From Okeania sp. SIO2C9 (GTDB lineage: Bacteria > Cyanobacteriota > Cyanobacteriia > Cyanobacteriales > Microcoleaceae): DNA of 64,000 nucleotides. How positions within the stretch are numbered: position 1 is the first letter of the stretch; every line of letters starts with the position of its first letter. Under the pieces are notes generated by a model that did no database searches, was not told the origin of the DNA, and saw nothing but the letters and a program-made list of their open reading frames with translations. The DNA is taken from contig NZ_JAAHGO010000003.1 of assembly GCF_010672455.1 (NCBI RefSeq), forward strand, positions 181,688 to 245,687, given 5' to 3'. Below are positions 17,341 through 25,671 of this stretch, piece after piece. A program made the translations under genes and the position numbers.

Positions 17341-17605
17341 CCGAATAATTGTGGTATAAAGCCTCCCCTTTTAAGGGGATAAAAAGCGGTTGAGGGATGG
17401 CGAGGTCTCGGAGCCATATCCAATCAACCAAGACAGCGGTCGTTTGCGGAGCAGTCCGTTAGGATGGGATGGCGTTTGCTATCGCAAAGCTGCGCTAACA
17501 GCGGAGCGGCTCTGTCAAGAGCGGGTCTCGGAGCCATATCCAATCGACCAAGAGAAGAAAAAATTTCATGATTAGTCAATCCTATCCGTTTTCAAGGAGA
17601 GGTAA
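17341..17605. repeat. Modular element B, copy 1
   Basis: Runs from 'ccgaataattg' through 'cctccccttttaagggg', 'gcggttgagggatggcgagg', 'ccatatccaatcaaccaag' and 'ttttcaaggagaggtaatt'. The core between the two 'ccatatccaatc' blocks contains GCGGAGCAGTCCG-type palindromes. The same architecture recurs at 22579-22925, and shorter versions elsewhere fold into a GGCGAGG-aga-CCTCGCC hairpin. The small open frame inside (17390-17575) is shared between copies, but I regard it as non-coding. Confidence 0.75.
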
Positions 17606-17642
17606 TTCTAAATTCGCGCATTCTAAATTCTAAATTATTGAA

Positions 17643-17914
17643 CTCCTGTCTCCTGTCTCCTGACTCCTAGCTAACGCGCATATTTATGAATATACGATCA
17701 GGGGTTCTATAACCGGATTCTATATCAGAAATTAATTCCACACTAAAACTTGTTAATACTAATGCTAAAGTTGCTGCTACTTGAGGCATTGACAAAGACC
17801 AGATGGTGAAAGCTTGATTCCAACTATAGCGATAGAGAAACTTAGCGATCGCTGCTGCGAGGAATTTACCCATGACTAGAGCTATGCTAACAGTAGCAAA
17901 ATAGTAAATAAAAC
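17643..17914 (-). pseudogene. Na+/H+ (Kef-type) antiporter fragment truncated by repeats
   Basis: The minus strand between the element F end (17915) and an element E end (about 17711-17725) reads 'FIYYFATVSIALVMGKFLAAAIAKFLYRYSWNQAFTIWSLSMPQVAATLALVLTSF'. This is a membrane segment typical of cation:proton antiporters (CPA2/Kef type). Both ends are lost: the reading frame runs into repeat DNA on the C-terminal side ('GYRTPDRIFINMRVS'), next to a CTCCTGT heptamer tract (17643-17663), and stops at the MITE on the N-terminal side. No function expected. Confidence 0.65.
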
Positions 17915-18030
17915 TAGGACTTACGCATGAGGTACGAAAAACTAGGACTTGAGATTGCTTTCCGCTCCGGACTGCTCCGCAAACCCTATCGGTCGCAATG
18001 ACGAAAATACGTTGAAGTGCGTAAGTCCTA
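17915..18030. repeat. MITE-like element F with perfect 13-bp terminal inverted repeats
   Basis: TAGGACTTACGCA at 17915-17927 and TGCGTAAGTCCTA at 18018-18030 are exact complements bounding 116 bp. The interior includes 'gactgctccgcaaacc', a GCGGAGCA-type palindrome arm. A partial end ('cgtaagtcctgtgcaag') is at about 14550. Confidence 0.85.
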
Positions 18031-18162
18031 ATAAATATAGATAATTGGAGATTATTATAGATAATACCAGATTATAGCCGACAGTTACTAACCGATACTA
18101 TTTTGCTAACAATTGTTAACAATGCACAGCAAGATTAACTTACTGAGGGGGTATCTCCCAAT

Positions 18163-18558
18163 GTGGTAGAAAATTTCTCTACCACGCTTTTGATCAAAAT
18201 TCCACGCGGGACCTTTAACACTGTTGTCATAGAAGATTTGAATGTGTCTGGTATGTTAGCCAACCATAAACTAGCTAAGTCTATAGCTGACCAAGGATTT
18301 TATGAATTTAGAAGACAGCTAGAATACAAGTGTCAATGGTATGGCTGTGAATTAGTAGTAGCAGACAGATTTTTTCCATCTTCTAAGACTTGCAGTAGGT
18401 GTGGTCATGTACAGGATATGCCTTTGAACATCAGAACTTATGACTGCCCAGAATGCGGTTTATCAATTGACCGAGACTTGTTTGCGGAGCATTCCGTAGG
18501 AAATGCCTCAATTAATTTAAGAAATGCGGTCAGCTTGACCGTCAATGCCTGTGGATGA
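18163..18558 (+). pseudogene. Truncated TnpB with an in-frame repeat insertion
   Basis: From about 18212 the frame matches the C-terminal half of IS200/IS605-type TnpB: the second RuvC motif 'VVIEDLNVSGM', the zinc ribbon 'CSRCGHVQ...YDCPECG', and the third RuvC motif. The last should read DRDxNAxINL but reads 'DRDLFAEHSVGNASINL'. The extra residues are encoded by the dispersed palindrome 'tttgcggagcattccgtagg' (18480-18499), inserted without breaking the frame. The N-terminal half, including the first RuvC Asp, is absent, so the protein cannot be an active nuclease. About 45 bp after the stop, 'cagtggaagcaggaagtaa' resembles the right-end guide-RNA region of such elements. Confidence 0.8.
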
Positions 18559-18663
18559 GTAACCGCCGACGGCCTCAGTGGAAGCAGGAAGTAAACATTA
18601 AAATGTCACACTTGTGACGTTTTATGTCGGTTTTATGAAGCAGCTTAGTTAGGAAGTTGTCCA

Positions 18664-20037
18664 ATGACACAAGAAGATCGAGAACTTTCTCTTTCGCCAG
18701 AAGATTACAGTTTGTTAACAGACCTCTACCAACTAACAATGGCAGCTTGTTATATTGGAGAGGAAATAGACCAACGGCAAGCTAATTTTGAGATATTTGT
18801 GCGAAGACTCCCGGTAGGTTTTGGCTATCTCATTGCCATGGGTTTAGCACAAGCATTAGACTATTTAGAAAAATTTCGATTTAGCCCCGCACAAATTAAG
18901 GCTTTACAGTCAACTGGGATATTTGCCAATGTGCCTCATAAATTTTGGTCGGTTTTGGCAGAAGCTAAATTTACTGGAGATGTATGGGCAGTACCAGAAG
19001 GAACAGCCATATTTCCGTACCAACCCCTACTGCGGATAGAAGCTCCACTTTGGCAAGGACAGTTAGTTGAAACATATCTATTGAATACTCTCAACTACCA
19101 AACTTTAATTGCTACAAAAGCAGCCAGAATGCGGGATATTGCAGGCAATGAAGCAAAATTATTTGAATTTGGGACTAGACGTGCATTTAGTCCCCAAGCT
19201 AGTGTTTGGGCAGCTCGTGCTGCTTTAGCAGGTGGGATGGATGCTACTTCTAATGTTTTGGCAGCTTTGAAATTAGGTCGCAAACCTGTCGGTACAATGG
19301 CTCATGCTTTGGTGATGGCAATATCTGCTGTTGAAGGTACGGAGGAGGATGCTTTTCATGCTTTTCAACAATATTTTCCTGAAGCACCCCTATTGATTGA
19401 TACTTATGATACATTGGCAGCTACCCGCTTATTGGCACAACGAATGAAGCAAGGTGATATGCAGGTGAGTGGGGTAAGGTTAGATTCAGGAAATTTAGGC
19501 CAATTATCCCAGGAGGTACGATCGCTACTACCAGAAGTGACAATTTTTGCTAGTGGAGATATAGATGAGTGGGAAATAGCTAGACTTCAGCGGGAGAATG
19601 CTTGTATAGATGGGTATGGTATTGGTACTAAGTTGGTAACTGGTGTTCCTGTCAATGGAGTTTATAAATTGGTAGAAATAGACGGCATTCCGGTGATGAA
19701 AAATTCTACGGGGAAAGTGAGTTATCCTGGTCGAAAACAAATATATAGATATCTGGAAAATGGTCAATTGAAACAGGATTATTTGGGATTAATGGAGGAA
19801 GATGTATCGAATCAAACAGAACATCAGACTGATTATTTCATAAAATTAATGACACAAGTAGTTCATAATGGGAAAATAGTGCAAAAATCAGAAAATCTAG
19901 AAGCGATCGCTAAACGTACCGCTGCTTCTGTTGCTAGTTTGCCTCCAGAAATTCGTAGTCTAGAAAATCCTAATTTGTTACCAATGAAAATTTCTGATAA
20001 TTTACAAGAACTTACGCAAAAAACTCGGCATTGCTGA
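18664..20037 (+). CDS. pncB: Nicotinate phosphoribosyltransferase
   Basis: 457 residues. Catalyses nicotinate + PRPP (+ ATP) to nicotinate mononucleotide in NAD salvage. Recognisable NAPRTase blocks: 'LTDLYQLTMAACY', 'FEIFVRRLPVGFGYLIA', 'EFGTRRAFSPQASVWAARAALAGG', 'GTMAHALVMA' and 'GVRLDSGNLGQLSQEVR'. 'FEFGTRR' and 'RLDSG' supply substrate-binding residues. AGGA lies about 9 bases before the ATG. The last few residues (..TRHC) and the stop are encoded by the left end of a MITE-like element starting at 20027, so the native C-terminus has been replaced. nadD and a NrtR-like regulator follow within 5 kb, consistent with an NAD-salvage group. Confidence 0.93.
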   Translation: MTQEDRELSLSPEDYSLLTDLYQLTMAACYIGEEIDQRQANFEIFVRRLPVGFGYLIAMGLAQALDYLEKFRFSPAQIKALQSTGIFANVPHKFWSVLAEAKFTGDVWAVPEGTAIFPYQPLLRIEAPLWQGQLVETYLLNTLNYQTLIATKAARMRDIAGNEAKLFEFGTRRAFSPQASVWAARAALAGGMDATSNVLAALKLGRKPVGTMAHALVMAISAVEGTEEDAFHAFQQYFPEAPLLIDTYDTLAATRLLAQRMKQGDMQVSGVRLDSGNLGQLSQEVRSLLPEVTIFASGDIDEWEIARLQRENACIDGYGIGTKLVTGVPVNGVYKLVEIDGIPVMKNSTGKVSYPGRKQIYRYLENGQLKQDYLGLMEEDVSNQTEHQTDYFIKLMTQVVHNGKIVQKSENLEAIAKRTAASVASLPPEIRSLENPNLLPMKISDNLQELTQKTRHC

Positions 20038-20413
20038 AGCGCGTGTATAACATTATTACTGAGGAGTCAGGAGGAAAGAAAGAAGAAGAAACAGTAGTAG
20101 AGGGAGAAAGTTTTTTTGTTTAGCTGGCGCACAACGCACGTTAACGCTACGCGACTGGTCAAGGGCAGCATTCCGCATCGAAAACGCGGAGTGTGGAACG
20201 GACTATCCCGCTCTTATATAAAATCCGGTTGAATACTTATCTTATGTTTGGGGGTGGGAAGTGTGGGGAGGGTGGGGAGTGTGGGGAGAAGGGGAGAAGG
20301 GGAGGTCGAGAGATTGAAGGATCCGAAAGTGTGGATAGAATTATAAACATATACTGTATAACCGGATTCTATATTATCCATACATAATATCATAACCTCA
20401 AATCACCAACGCC
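20027..20413. repeat. MITE-like element I, copy 2, carrying a nested element E
   Basis: GGCATTGCTGAA (20027-20038) and TCACCAACGCC (20403-20413) are its inverted ends. It begins inside pncB. Element E (20216-20374) is inserted within it, and it also contains 'gcagcattccgcat'-type palindrome sequence (about 20165-20180). Removing element E leaves a unit similar to copy 1 at 7881-8032 plus extra palindrome DNA. Confidence 0.7.
20216..20374. repeat. MITE-like element E, complete copy
   Basis: ATATAAAATCCGGTT (20216-20230) and AACCGGATTCTATAT (20360-20374) form 15-bp terminal inverted repeats with one mismatch. The 159-bp element has a G-rich interior. About 135 bp are nearly identical to 17075-17211. 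Confidence 0.85.
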
Positions 20414-21371
20414 AAAAACTCAAGCTAAAATACTTAAAAAACTAAAATACTTAAAAAATAAATATTAAGAAAAAATGGGCAATGAGAAACAGGAAACTAT
20501 CATAATTAGATATTTTGTAAAAGAATGTAGAAACATTGAGGAGGGGTCACTTCAGTTATCAGTTATCAGTTATCAGTACCTCAAATCTGTTTGTGCAGCA
20601 TGACCTAGGAAAGCAGGAGGCTTGAAATACTGAATTCTATTTTCTCTTGGTCGATTTTTTATTCCCTTGAAAGGGGAGGCTATTGACCAGAATTTTTCGG
20701 TCAGGATATCAGGAAGTAGGGAGTAGAAAAAATAGGAGACCTTGCTTTAGTAAGGGTAGGAGTCAGGAATCAGGAGTCAGGAGAAATGGGAGTTATAAAG
20801 GAGGTAGTAGGAAAAATGGTCTGTTAATTTTTCTGTCCTAGTGAGCCTTTTCTGCTAACTTTTTGAACCTTTTTGACCTTAATTCTGGCACTTTTTCCCG
20901 CCCGAAAAATGATAAAAGCTTTATCTGTAAATGATTTTAGATTTAATCAGCAGAGCAATAATTATTAATTGTTGAAGCCTACCACCTAATACCATTTCTC
21001 AAAAACTTTTCTACACTTTGTTGAGTAGGGGAGTAGGTAGGGACGTAGCATAAGGGCGTCCGTACAGGGAGAAGCAAACATAAGAATAATTCACATTAAC
21101 GCAAGCTGAAATTAGTATGCAAAGTGATTTTGCTTGTACCGATCAGTTGACAACCGAAGCAATGCCCAAATATAGCAATAATGCATGGGAATTGGTATAA
21201 GAACTTTACGACTGCTAATTAAACGGACATGATATTAAAAATAATCACTAAATACTAGATATCTCCAAAAATAAAATCAATTCTTATCCATAAATTATCA
21301 ATTATTACTCCCTGTTCCCTGTTCCCTGTTCCCTGTTCCCTGTTCCCTGTTCTTTCTTTTGAGATAAAACT
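20414..21371. repeat. Gene-free stretch: STRRs, element B part, element A copy 2
   Basis: No gene recognised. Contains CAGTTAT x3 (20553-20573), a degenerate GCGGAGCATTCCG-type repeat (about 20588-20612), a shortened element B (about 20637-20703), an element A copy (about 20740-20960, with landmarks 'gagccttttctgctaactttttga' trimmed forms and 'ctggcacttttt'), a degenerate GTAGGGACGT palindrome (about 21035), an isolated D end CGGACATGATAT (21224-21235) and CCCTGTT x6 (21310-21351) ending just before the next gene. Confidence 0.65.
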
Positions 21372-22307
21372 ATGAATAATTCCCAAGTATTATCAGGTTT
21401 AATAGGCGTTTGTATTGGAGATGCTTTAGGCGTACCTGTAGAATTTTCCAGTCGCAACGAAAGAACAATTAAACCTGTCACAGAAATGATTGGTTATGGT
21501 GCACATAACCAACCTCCAGGCACCTGGTCAGATGATAGTTCAATGACATTATGTTTAGCTGAATGTCTGTGTGAAGGGTTTGATTTAGAAGCGATCGCTC
21601 ATTCTTTTTATCGGTGGCGTTATGAAGATTATTGGACTCCTTGGGGTAAAGTTTTTGATATTGGAGGTACTACTGCTGGAGCTATTGCTCGGATTAAAAA
21701 AGGTGTCTCAGCAATAGAAGCTGGAGGTAAGGAAGAAAGAAATAATGGCAATGGTTCGCTAATGAGAATTTTACCTCTAGTTTATAACTATAAAAACGTT
21801 GAATTTCCAGAATTAATTCAGCAAGTCCATGATTGTTCTTGTGTAACTCATGGTCATTTAAGGTCACAAATGGCTTGTGGTATTTATATCAGTATAGCTA
21901 TTTGTTTATTACAAGGTTTAGAAGTAAAGAAAGCATATTTACAAGGAATTGAAAATATTCAACAAATATACTCACAAGAAAAGTATGTAGGAGAGATATC
22001 TCGTTTCCGAAAAGTATTGAGTGGAGAAATTGAAACTTTACCTATAACAAGAATTCATTCTGGCGGCTATGTATTAGATACATTAGAAGCTTCTTTATGG
22101 TGTTTATTAACTACTAATTCTTTTGCCGAAGCTGTTCTAAAAGCAGTAAATTTAGGTGAAGATACAGATACAACTGGAGCTGTAACAGGAGGTTTAGCTG
22201 GAATTTATTATGGTATAGAAAATATGCCAAATGAGTGGATAGAAATTATTGCTAGAAAAGATGATATAGTCAACTTAGCTAATCGTTTAGAAACTGCTAT
22301 ATTGTAA
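21372..22307 (+). CDS. ADP-ribosylglycohydrolase family protein (DraG/ARH-like)
   Basis: 311 residues with the family's metal-binding and substrate motifs: 'GVCIGDALGVPVEF' at the N-terminus, 'TWSDDSSMTLCLAECL' (Ser-Asp-Asp, Mg2+ ligands), 'GNGSLMRILPL', and the C-terminal 'GEDTDTTGAVTGGLAGIYYG' with the second set of Asp ligands. Such enzymes remove ADP-ribose from proteins, nucleic acids or small molecules. All key acidic residues are present, so it is probably active. It lies between pncB and nadD on the same strand, linking it loosely to NAD turnover. Its 3' end is duplicated as a fragment about 0.9 kb downstream. No good ribosome binding site; a CCCTGTT repeat tract ends about 20 bp upstream. 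Confidence 0.92.
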   Translation: MNNSQVLSGLIGVCIGDALGVPVEFSSRNERTIKPVTEMIGYGAHNQPPGTWSDDSSMTLCLAECLCEGFDLEAIAHSFYRWRYEDYWTPWGKVFDIGGTTAGAIARIKKGVSAIEAGGKEERNNGNGSLMRILPLVYNYKNVEFPELIQQVHDCSCVTHGHLRSQMACGIYISIAICLLQGLEVKKAYLQGIENIQQIYSQEKYVGEISRFRKVLSGEIETLPITRIHSGGYVLDTLEASLWCLLTTNSFAEAVLKAVNLGEDTDTTGAVTGGLAGIYYGIENMPNEWIEIIARKDDIVNLANRLETAIL

Positions 22308-22578
22308 GCATTTCCTACGGACTGCTGCGCAAACAGCTGTCAGCTAGCCTCTTTCAGAGGAGCTTTCCTACGGAATGCTACGCAAACGCTAACAGCTATC
22401 AGCTAAGGAAGAAGGAAAAAATTGATTTAATAGCAAATACATAACTTATAACTTCTCTATTTAGTCAAGTTTTACCTTAAGAAAGATGTTTATAAAGCAT
22501 AGTTTTAAGAGCAGAGTTTTATTGCGTTCGAGCTGACAGCTAATAGCTATTTGCGCATAATTCCGCAGTAAATGCTTA

Positions 22579-22925
22579 CCGAATAATTGACTAATTAATA
22601 ATTAAATAATTCTGGTTTAAAACCTCCCCTTTTAAGGGAAAAAAAGCGGTTGAGGGATGGCGAGGTCCCCTCGCCATATCCAATCAACCAAGACAGCGGT
22701 CGTTTGCGGAGCAGTCCGTTAGGATGGGATGGCGTTTGCTACCGCAAAGCTTTCCGTTCCGAAATGCTACCGCAAACGCTAAAAGCGGAGCGGCTCTGTC
22801 AAGAGCGGGTCTCCTCGCCATATCCAATCGACCAAGAGAAGAAATAATATTTCCTTATATTCAATCCTCTCAGTTTTAACCAGAGGTAATTATCAATTAT
22901 CCATTATCAATTATCGATTAATGAA
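22579..22925. repeat. Modular element B, copy 2
   Basis: Same layout as 17341-17605, with a longer core holding several GCGGAGCA/TGCTCCGC-type palindromes and inverted 'ggcgagg' blocks. It ends in an AT-rich 'ttatcaattatccattatcaattatcg' type tract (22890-22920). Flanking 22308-22440 holds further palindrome copies (e.g. 'tcctacggaatgctacgcaaac' core at 22367-22388). A 'caggaatcagatgtgagaat' segment (22932-22951) is repeated at about 23361. Confidence 0.75.
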
Positions 22926-23038
22926 ATAGCCATCAGGAATCAGATGTGAGAATTGAGGTGTTAAGATATAGCAGTTATCTGATTCATATATTCTTTTCTT
23001 CCCTCCATACCTATTGCCTATTTCTTATTCCCTAAAAT

Positions 23039-23357
23039 AGCTCTTATAAAAACAGTAAATTTAGGAGAAGATACAGATACAAATGGAGCCTTCATTAATT
23101 GATAATGTATAATTACTTCTGGTTAAAACCGTTCTTGATTTAATATAAGGAAATATCCTAGCACTTTTTTCCCCTTGAAAAGGGAGGCTAATAAAGCTGA
23201 ATTATTTAATTAATAATTATTAATTATTAATTCTTCGGTAACAGGAGATTGAGCAGGAATTTATTCTGGTATAGAAAATATGCCAAATGAGTGGATAGAA
23301 ATTATTGCTAGAAAAGATGATATAGTCAACTTAGCTAATCATTTAAAAACTGCTATA
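23039..23357 (+). pseudogene. Duplicated 3' end of the ADP-ribosylglycohydrolase gene, split by an element B
   Basis: 23039-23084 matches 22131-22179 of the intact gene ('acagtaaatttaggagaaga'), and 23238-23357 matches 22180-22299 with a few substitutions. One of these gives an in-frame TGA ('ggagattgagcagg'). Between the two blocks sits a 153-bp element-B-like insertion (23085-23237). The fragment covers about the last 55 codons only. Confidence 0.85.
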
Positions 23358-23567
23358 GCAGTCAGGAATCAGATGTGAGAATTGAGGTCTTCCTTGAAAG
23401 TATAGAATATAGCAGTTATCTTATTCATATATATTAGTCTATTCCCTGTTCCCTATTCCCTATTTCCTATTCCCTAAAACAAAAGTCTCCAATATCTCAC
23501 AACTAAAATCATATTGCTATATATTATAAAAATGTCCGACTTAGGAACTTATATAAAATCAAAAAAA

Positions 23568-24158
23568 ATGACTCAAATTGCTTTATTCGGTACAAGTGCC
23601 GATCCACCAACATCCGGACATGAAACAATTATTAAATGGCTTTCCCAAAACTTTGATCGAGTAATGGTTTGGGCATCAGATAATCCTTTTAAATCACATA
23701 AAATCCCCCTTAAACAACGTTCGGCAATGTTATCAATTTTGATTGAAAATATTGACTCTAATAAAAATAATATTTTTCTCAATTCAGAATTAAGTAGTCG
23801 TCGTACTATAGAAACTGTTGAACGTGCTAGAAAAAAATGGCATAATGCTGAATTTACTTTAGTAGTAGGTTCAGATTTAGTCAAACAACTACCAAATTGG
23901 TATAAAATAGAAGAGCTTTTGCAGAAAGTAAGATTATTAGTTGTACCTAGAAAAGGTATTACAATAGAAGAGGCAGATTTGCAAAAGTTAAGAGAACTAA
24001 ATACAGGAGTAAAAATAGCTTCTTTAGAAGTTCCTAATGTTTCCTCATCCGCATATCGCGAGGAAGGAGACCCAGCAATTATTACGCCTCCCATTAAAGA
24101 TTATATATATCGGGAGCATTTGTACAAATGCCAGGACGCGACTATAGAAAAAGTGTAA
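23568..24158 (+). CDS. nadD: Nicotinate-nucleotide adenylyltransferase
   Basis: 196 residues from the ATG at 23568 (MTQIALFGTSADPP). ATG 23532 and a TTG at 23514 are upstream alternatives, but they add non-family residues. Transfers AMP from ATP to nicotinate mononucleotide. The nucleotidyltransferase signature is 'GTSADPPTSGHE': the usual first His is Thr, as in cyanobacterial NadD homologues I recall, and the second His is kept. Further landmarks are 'NPFKSHK', 'VVGSDLVKQLPNWYK' and a C-terminal ISSTxxR-like 'VSSSAYRE'. The 3' end overlaps the Nudix gene by 31 bp, indicating one transcript. Confidence 0.9.
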   Translation: MTQIALFGTSADPPTSGHETIIKWLSQNFDRVMVWASDNPFKSHKIPLKQRSAMLSILIENIDSNKNNIFLNSELSSRRTIETVERARKKWHNAEFTLVVGSDLVKQLPNWYKIEELLQKVRLLVVPRKGITIEEADLQKLRELNTGVKIASLEVPNVSSSAYREEGDPAIITPPIKDYIYREHLYKCQDATIEKV

Positions 24159-24862
24159 ATGATCAAAATAATAAAGCAGATTTTAAAGTAGGAGTAGATA
24201 ACGTAATTTTTTCCGTCGATACTCAACAAAACCGCCTATTGGTTTTATTAGTAATGCGACAAAAGGAACCATTTATTAACTACTGGAGTTTGCCAGGTAC
24301 ATTAGTAATACAAGGAGAATCTCTAGAAGCAGCAGCTTACAGAATTTTAGCGGAAAAAATTAAGGTCAAAAATCTATATTTAGAGCAATTATATAGTTTT
24401 GGCGGTCCTGGTCGTGACCCCAGAGAATCTATTTATAATTGTCGATATTTATCAGTTAGTTATTTTGCCTTAGTTAGATTTGAAGAAGCAGAATTAATTG
24501 CCGATGGAGTAACAGGTATTGCTTGGTACCCTCTGGAACAAATTCCTCAGTTAGCATTTGACCATCAACAAATTATTGAATATGGATATCTTAGATTAAG
24601 AAATAAACTTGAGTATAGTCCTGTTGCTTTTGATGTTTTACCAGAGCAGTTTACTTTAGGAGAATTATATCAACTTTATACAACTATTTTAGGAGACAAT
24701 TTTTCAGATTATTCTAATTTTCGTGCCAAGCTATTAAAGTTAGGTTTCTTATCAGATACTGGAGTAAAAACATCACGGGGAGCAGGTAGACCAGCTAGTC
24801 TTTATCGGTTTGATGTTGAAGCGTTTGCTTTGGTAAAAGATAAACCTTTAATATTTATTTGA
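24128..24862 (+). CDS. NrtR-like Nudix-related regulator of NAD metabolism
   Basis: 244 residues. The N-terminal Nudix fold has a degenerate Nudix box, 'GESLEAAAYRILAEKI': the REUxEE core has lost two acidic residues. That argues against hydrolysis and fits ligand sensing. The C-terminal winged helix ('FTLGELYQLYTTILGDNFSDYSNFRAKLLKLGFL...GRPASLYRFD') is the arrangement of NrtR, which represses NAD biosynthesis genes and is released by ADP-ribose-type ligands. It overlaps nadD and follows pncB and an ADP-ribosylglycohydrolase. An active Nudix hydrolase with a C-terminal wing remains possible. I could not define an operator by eye. Confidence 0.82.
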   Translation: MPGRDYRKSVNDQNNKADFKVGVDNVIFSVDTQQNRLLVLLVMRQKEPFINYWSLPGTLVIQGESLEAAAYRILAEKIKVKNLYLEQLYSFGGPGRDPRESIYNCRYLSVSYFALVRFEEAELIADGVTGIAWYPLEQIPQLAFDHQQIIEYGYLRLRNKLEYSPVAFDVLPEQFTLGELYQLYTTILGDNFSDYSNFRAKLLKLGFLSDTGVKTSRGAGRPASLYRFDVEAFALVKDKPLIFI

Positions 24863-24904
24863 TCAGGCTAATGATGTACAAGTAAATATTGAAAAATTTG
24901 TAGT

Positions 24905-24921
24905 GCGGGCATCTTGCCCGC
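24905..24921. repeat. Dispersed hairpin GCGGGCA-tct-TGCCCGC (inverted copy of 6956-6972)
   Basis: Same 7-bp stem. In the original locus it lies between xisI and the antitoxin; here it lies beyond the PIN pseudogene. Confidence 0.75.
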
Positions 24922-24952
24922 GATGGTTTTACCTCTTTTTTATCTTTGTTAT

Positions 24953-25102
24953 TTATTGGTTAATTTGCAGCAATAAAGTTTGAGTAGTCCAAGTCGGACA
25001 TCCACAACCAAAAAAGTCATAATCTTCTGTCCAGATTGCTGCGGGTAAAGCTAACGCTAGGGCAACTGTTTCCCAATCATTAGGGTCTCTATACAGACGC
25101 AT
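24953..25102 (-). pseudogene. PIN toxin copy with large internal deletion
   Basis: Reads M-R-L-Y-R-D-P-N-D-W-E-T..., i.e. the first three codons of the PIN gene at 7446 joined to its C-terminal third ('RDPNDWETVALALALPAAIW', then 'TEDYDFFGCGCPTWTTQ'). About 100 codons including the N-terminal acidic motif are missing, so no nuclease activity is expected. The two PIN C-termini are nearly identical. Confidence 0.88.
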
Positions 25103-25452
25103 TCTTCCTCATCCTCAACTGCATTCATAAACATTGATACATATTCTTCTTCTGTTAATCCCATTTTAGCTAATCTTTGTTCCATAATTCTGTCAAGTTC
25201 TTCTTTGGCTTTTTTGGCTGCTTCGTAATCGAGTTTACTACGCAGTGATGCTATTCTTTCTTCTGTTATTCCTGTGGGATGTAATTTTTTATCCATAATT
25301 CTGTCAAGTTCTTCTTTGGCTTTTTGAGCGACTTCGCCATCACCTATTGGATAATAATAACCAATAGTTTTTCCTTCATGCTCTATAGAAATAAGTTCTT
25401 TTTCAGCTAATCAAAATTGTTTTTATAAGTCGTTGAATTTAATGTTTTTCAT
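25100..25452 (-). pseudogene. Antitoxin copy with in-frame stops
   Basis: A paralogue of the 7096-7446 antitoxin. It starts M-K-N-I-K-F-N-D-L then hits TAA, and another stop follows shortly after. The remainder ('ELISIEHEGKTIGYYYPIGD' and the two repeat halves) is well preserved. The antitoxin's own TAA has become GAA, so the frame reads into the deleted PIN gene, and an open frame starts at 25296. Confidence 0.85.
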
Positions 25453-25542
25453 AATCCCTTTGGCTGTGTTTTAGATTAATGAGTGTCTCAACTTTTAATT
25501 ATTATATCTTAAGAGAAGATTACTTCCAGGTGTAGTGAATAA

Positions 25543-25651
25543 TTAACTTACTGCAAATTCTGTAAAAGTCGTACATCGGGCGGATGAAAACCTAAGACAA
25601 TTTGACTTTCAGGAACACCCGATTTTAGTATATCGGACGCTATTCCATTTT
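25543..25651 (-). pseudogene. xisI 3'-end remnant
   Basis: The minus strand reads 'GIASDILKSGVPESQIVLGF', then 'HPPDVR', followed by a one-base deletion that shifts the frame; restoring it gives '..LFTEFAVS' and a stop. This matches the end of xisI at 6535-6870. With the antitoxin and PIN remnants it shows that the whole xisI-antitoxin-PIN segment was copied in inverted orientation. Confidence 0.85.
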
Positions 25652-25671
25652 ATGGTATCTATGAGATTGCT

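Noticed and set aside
17390-17575. Small open frame repeated at 22650-22847 (similar peptides)
   Set aside because: Both lie entirely inside element B copies and the similarity is explained by the repeat DNA; no ribosome binding site.
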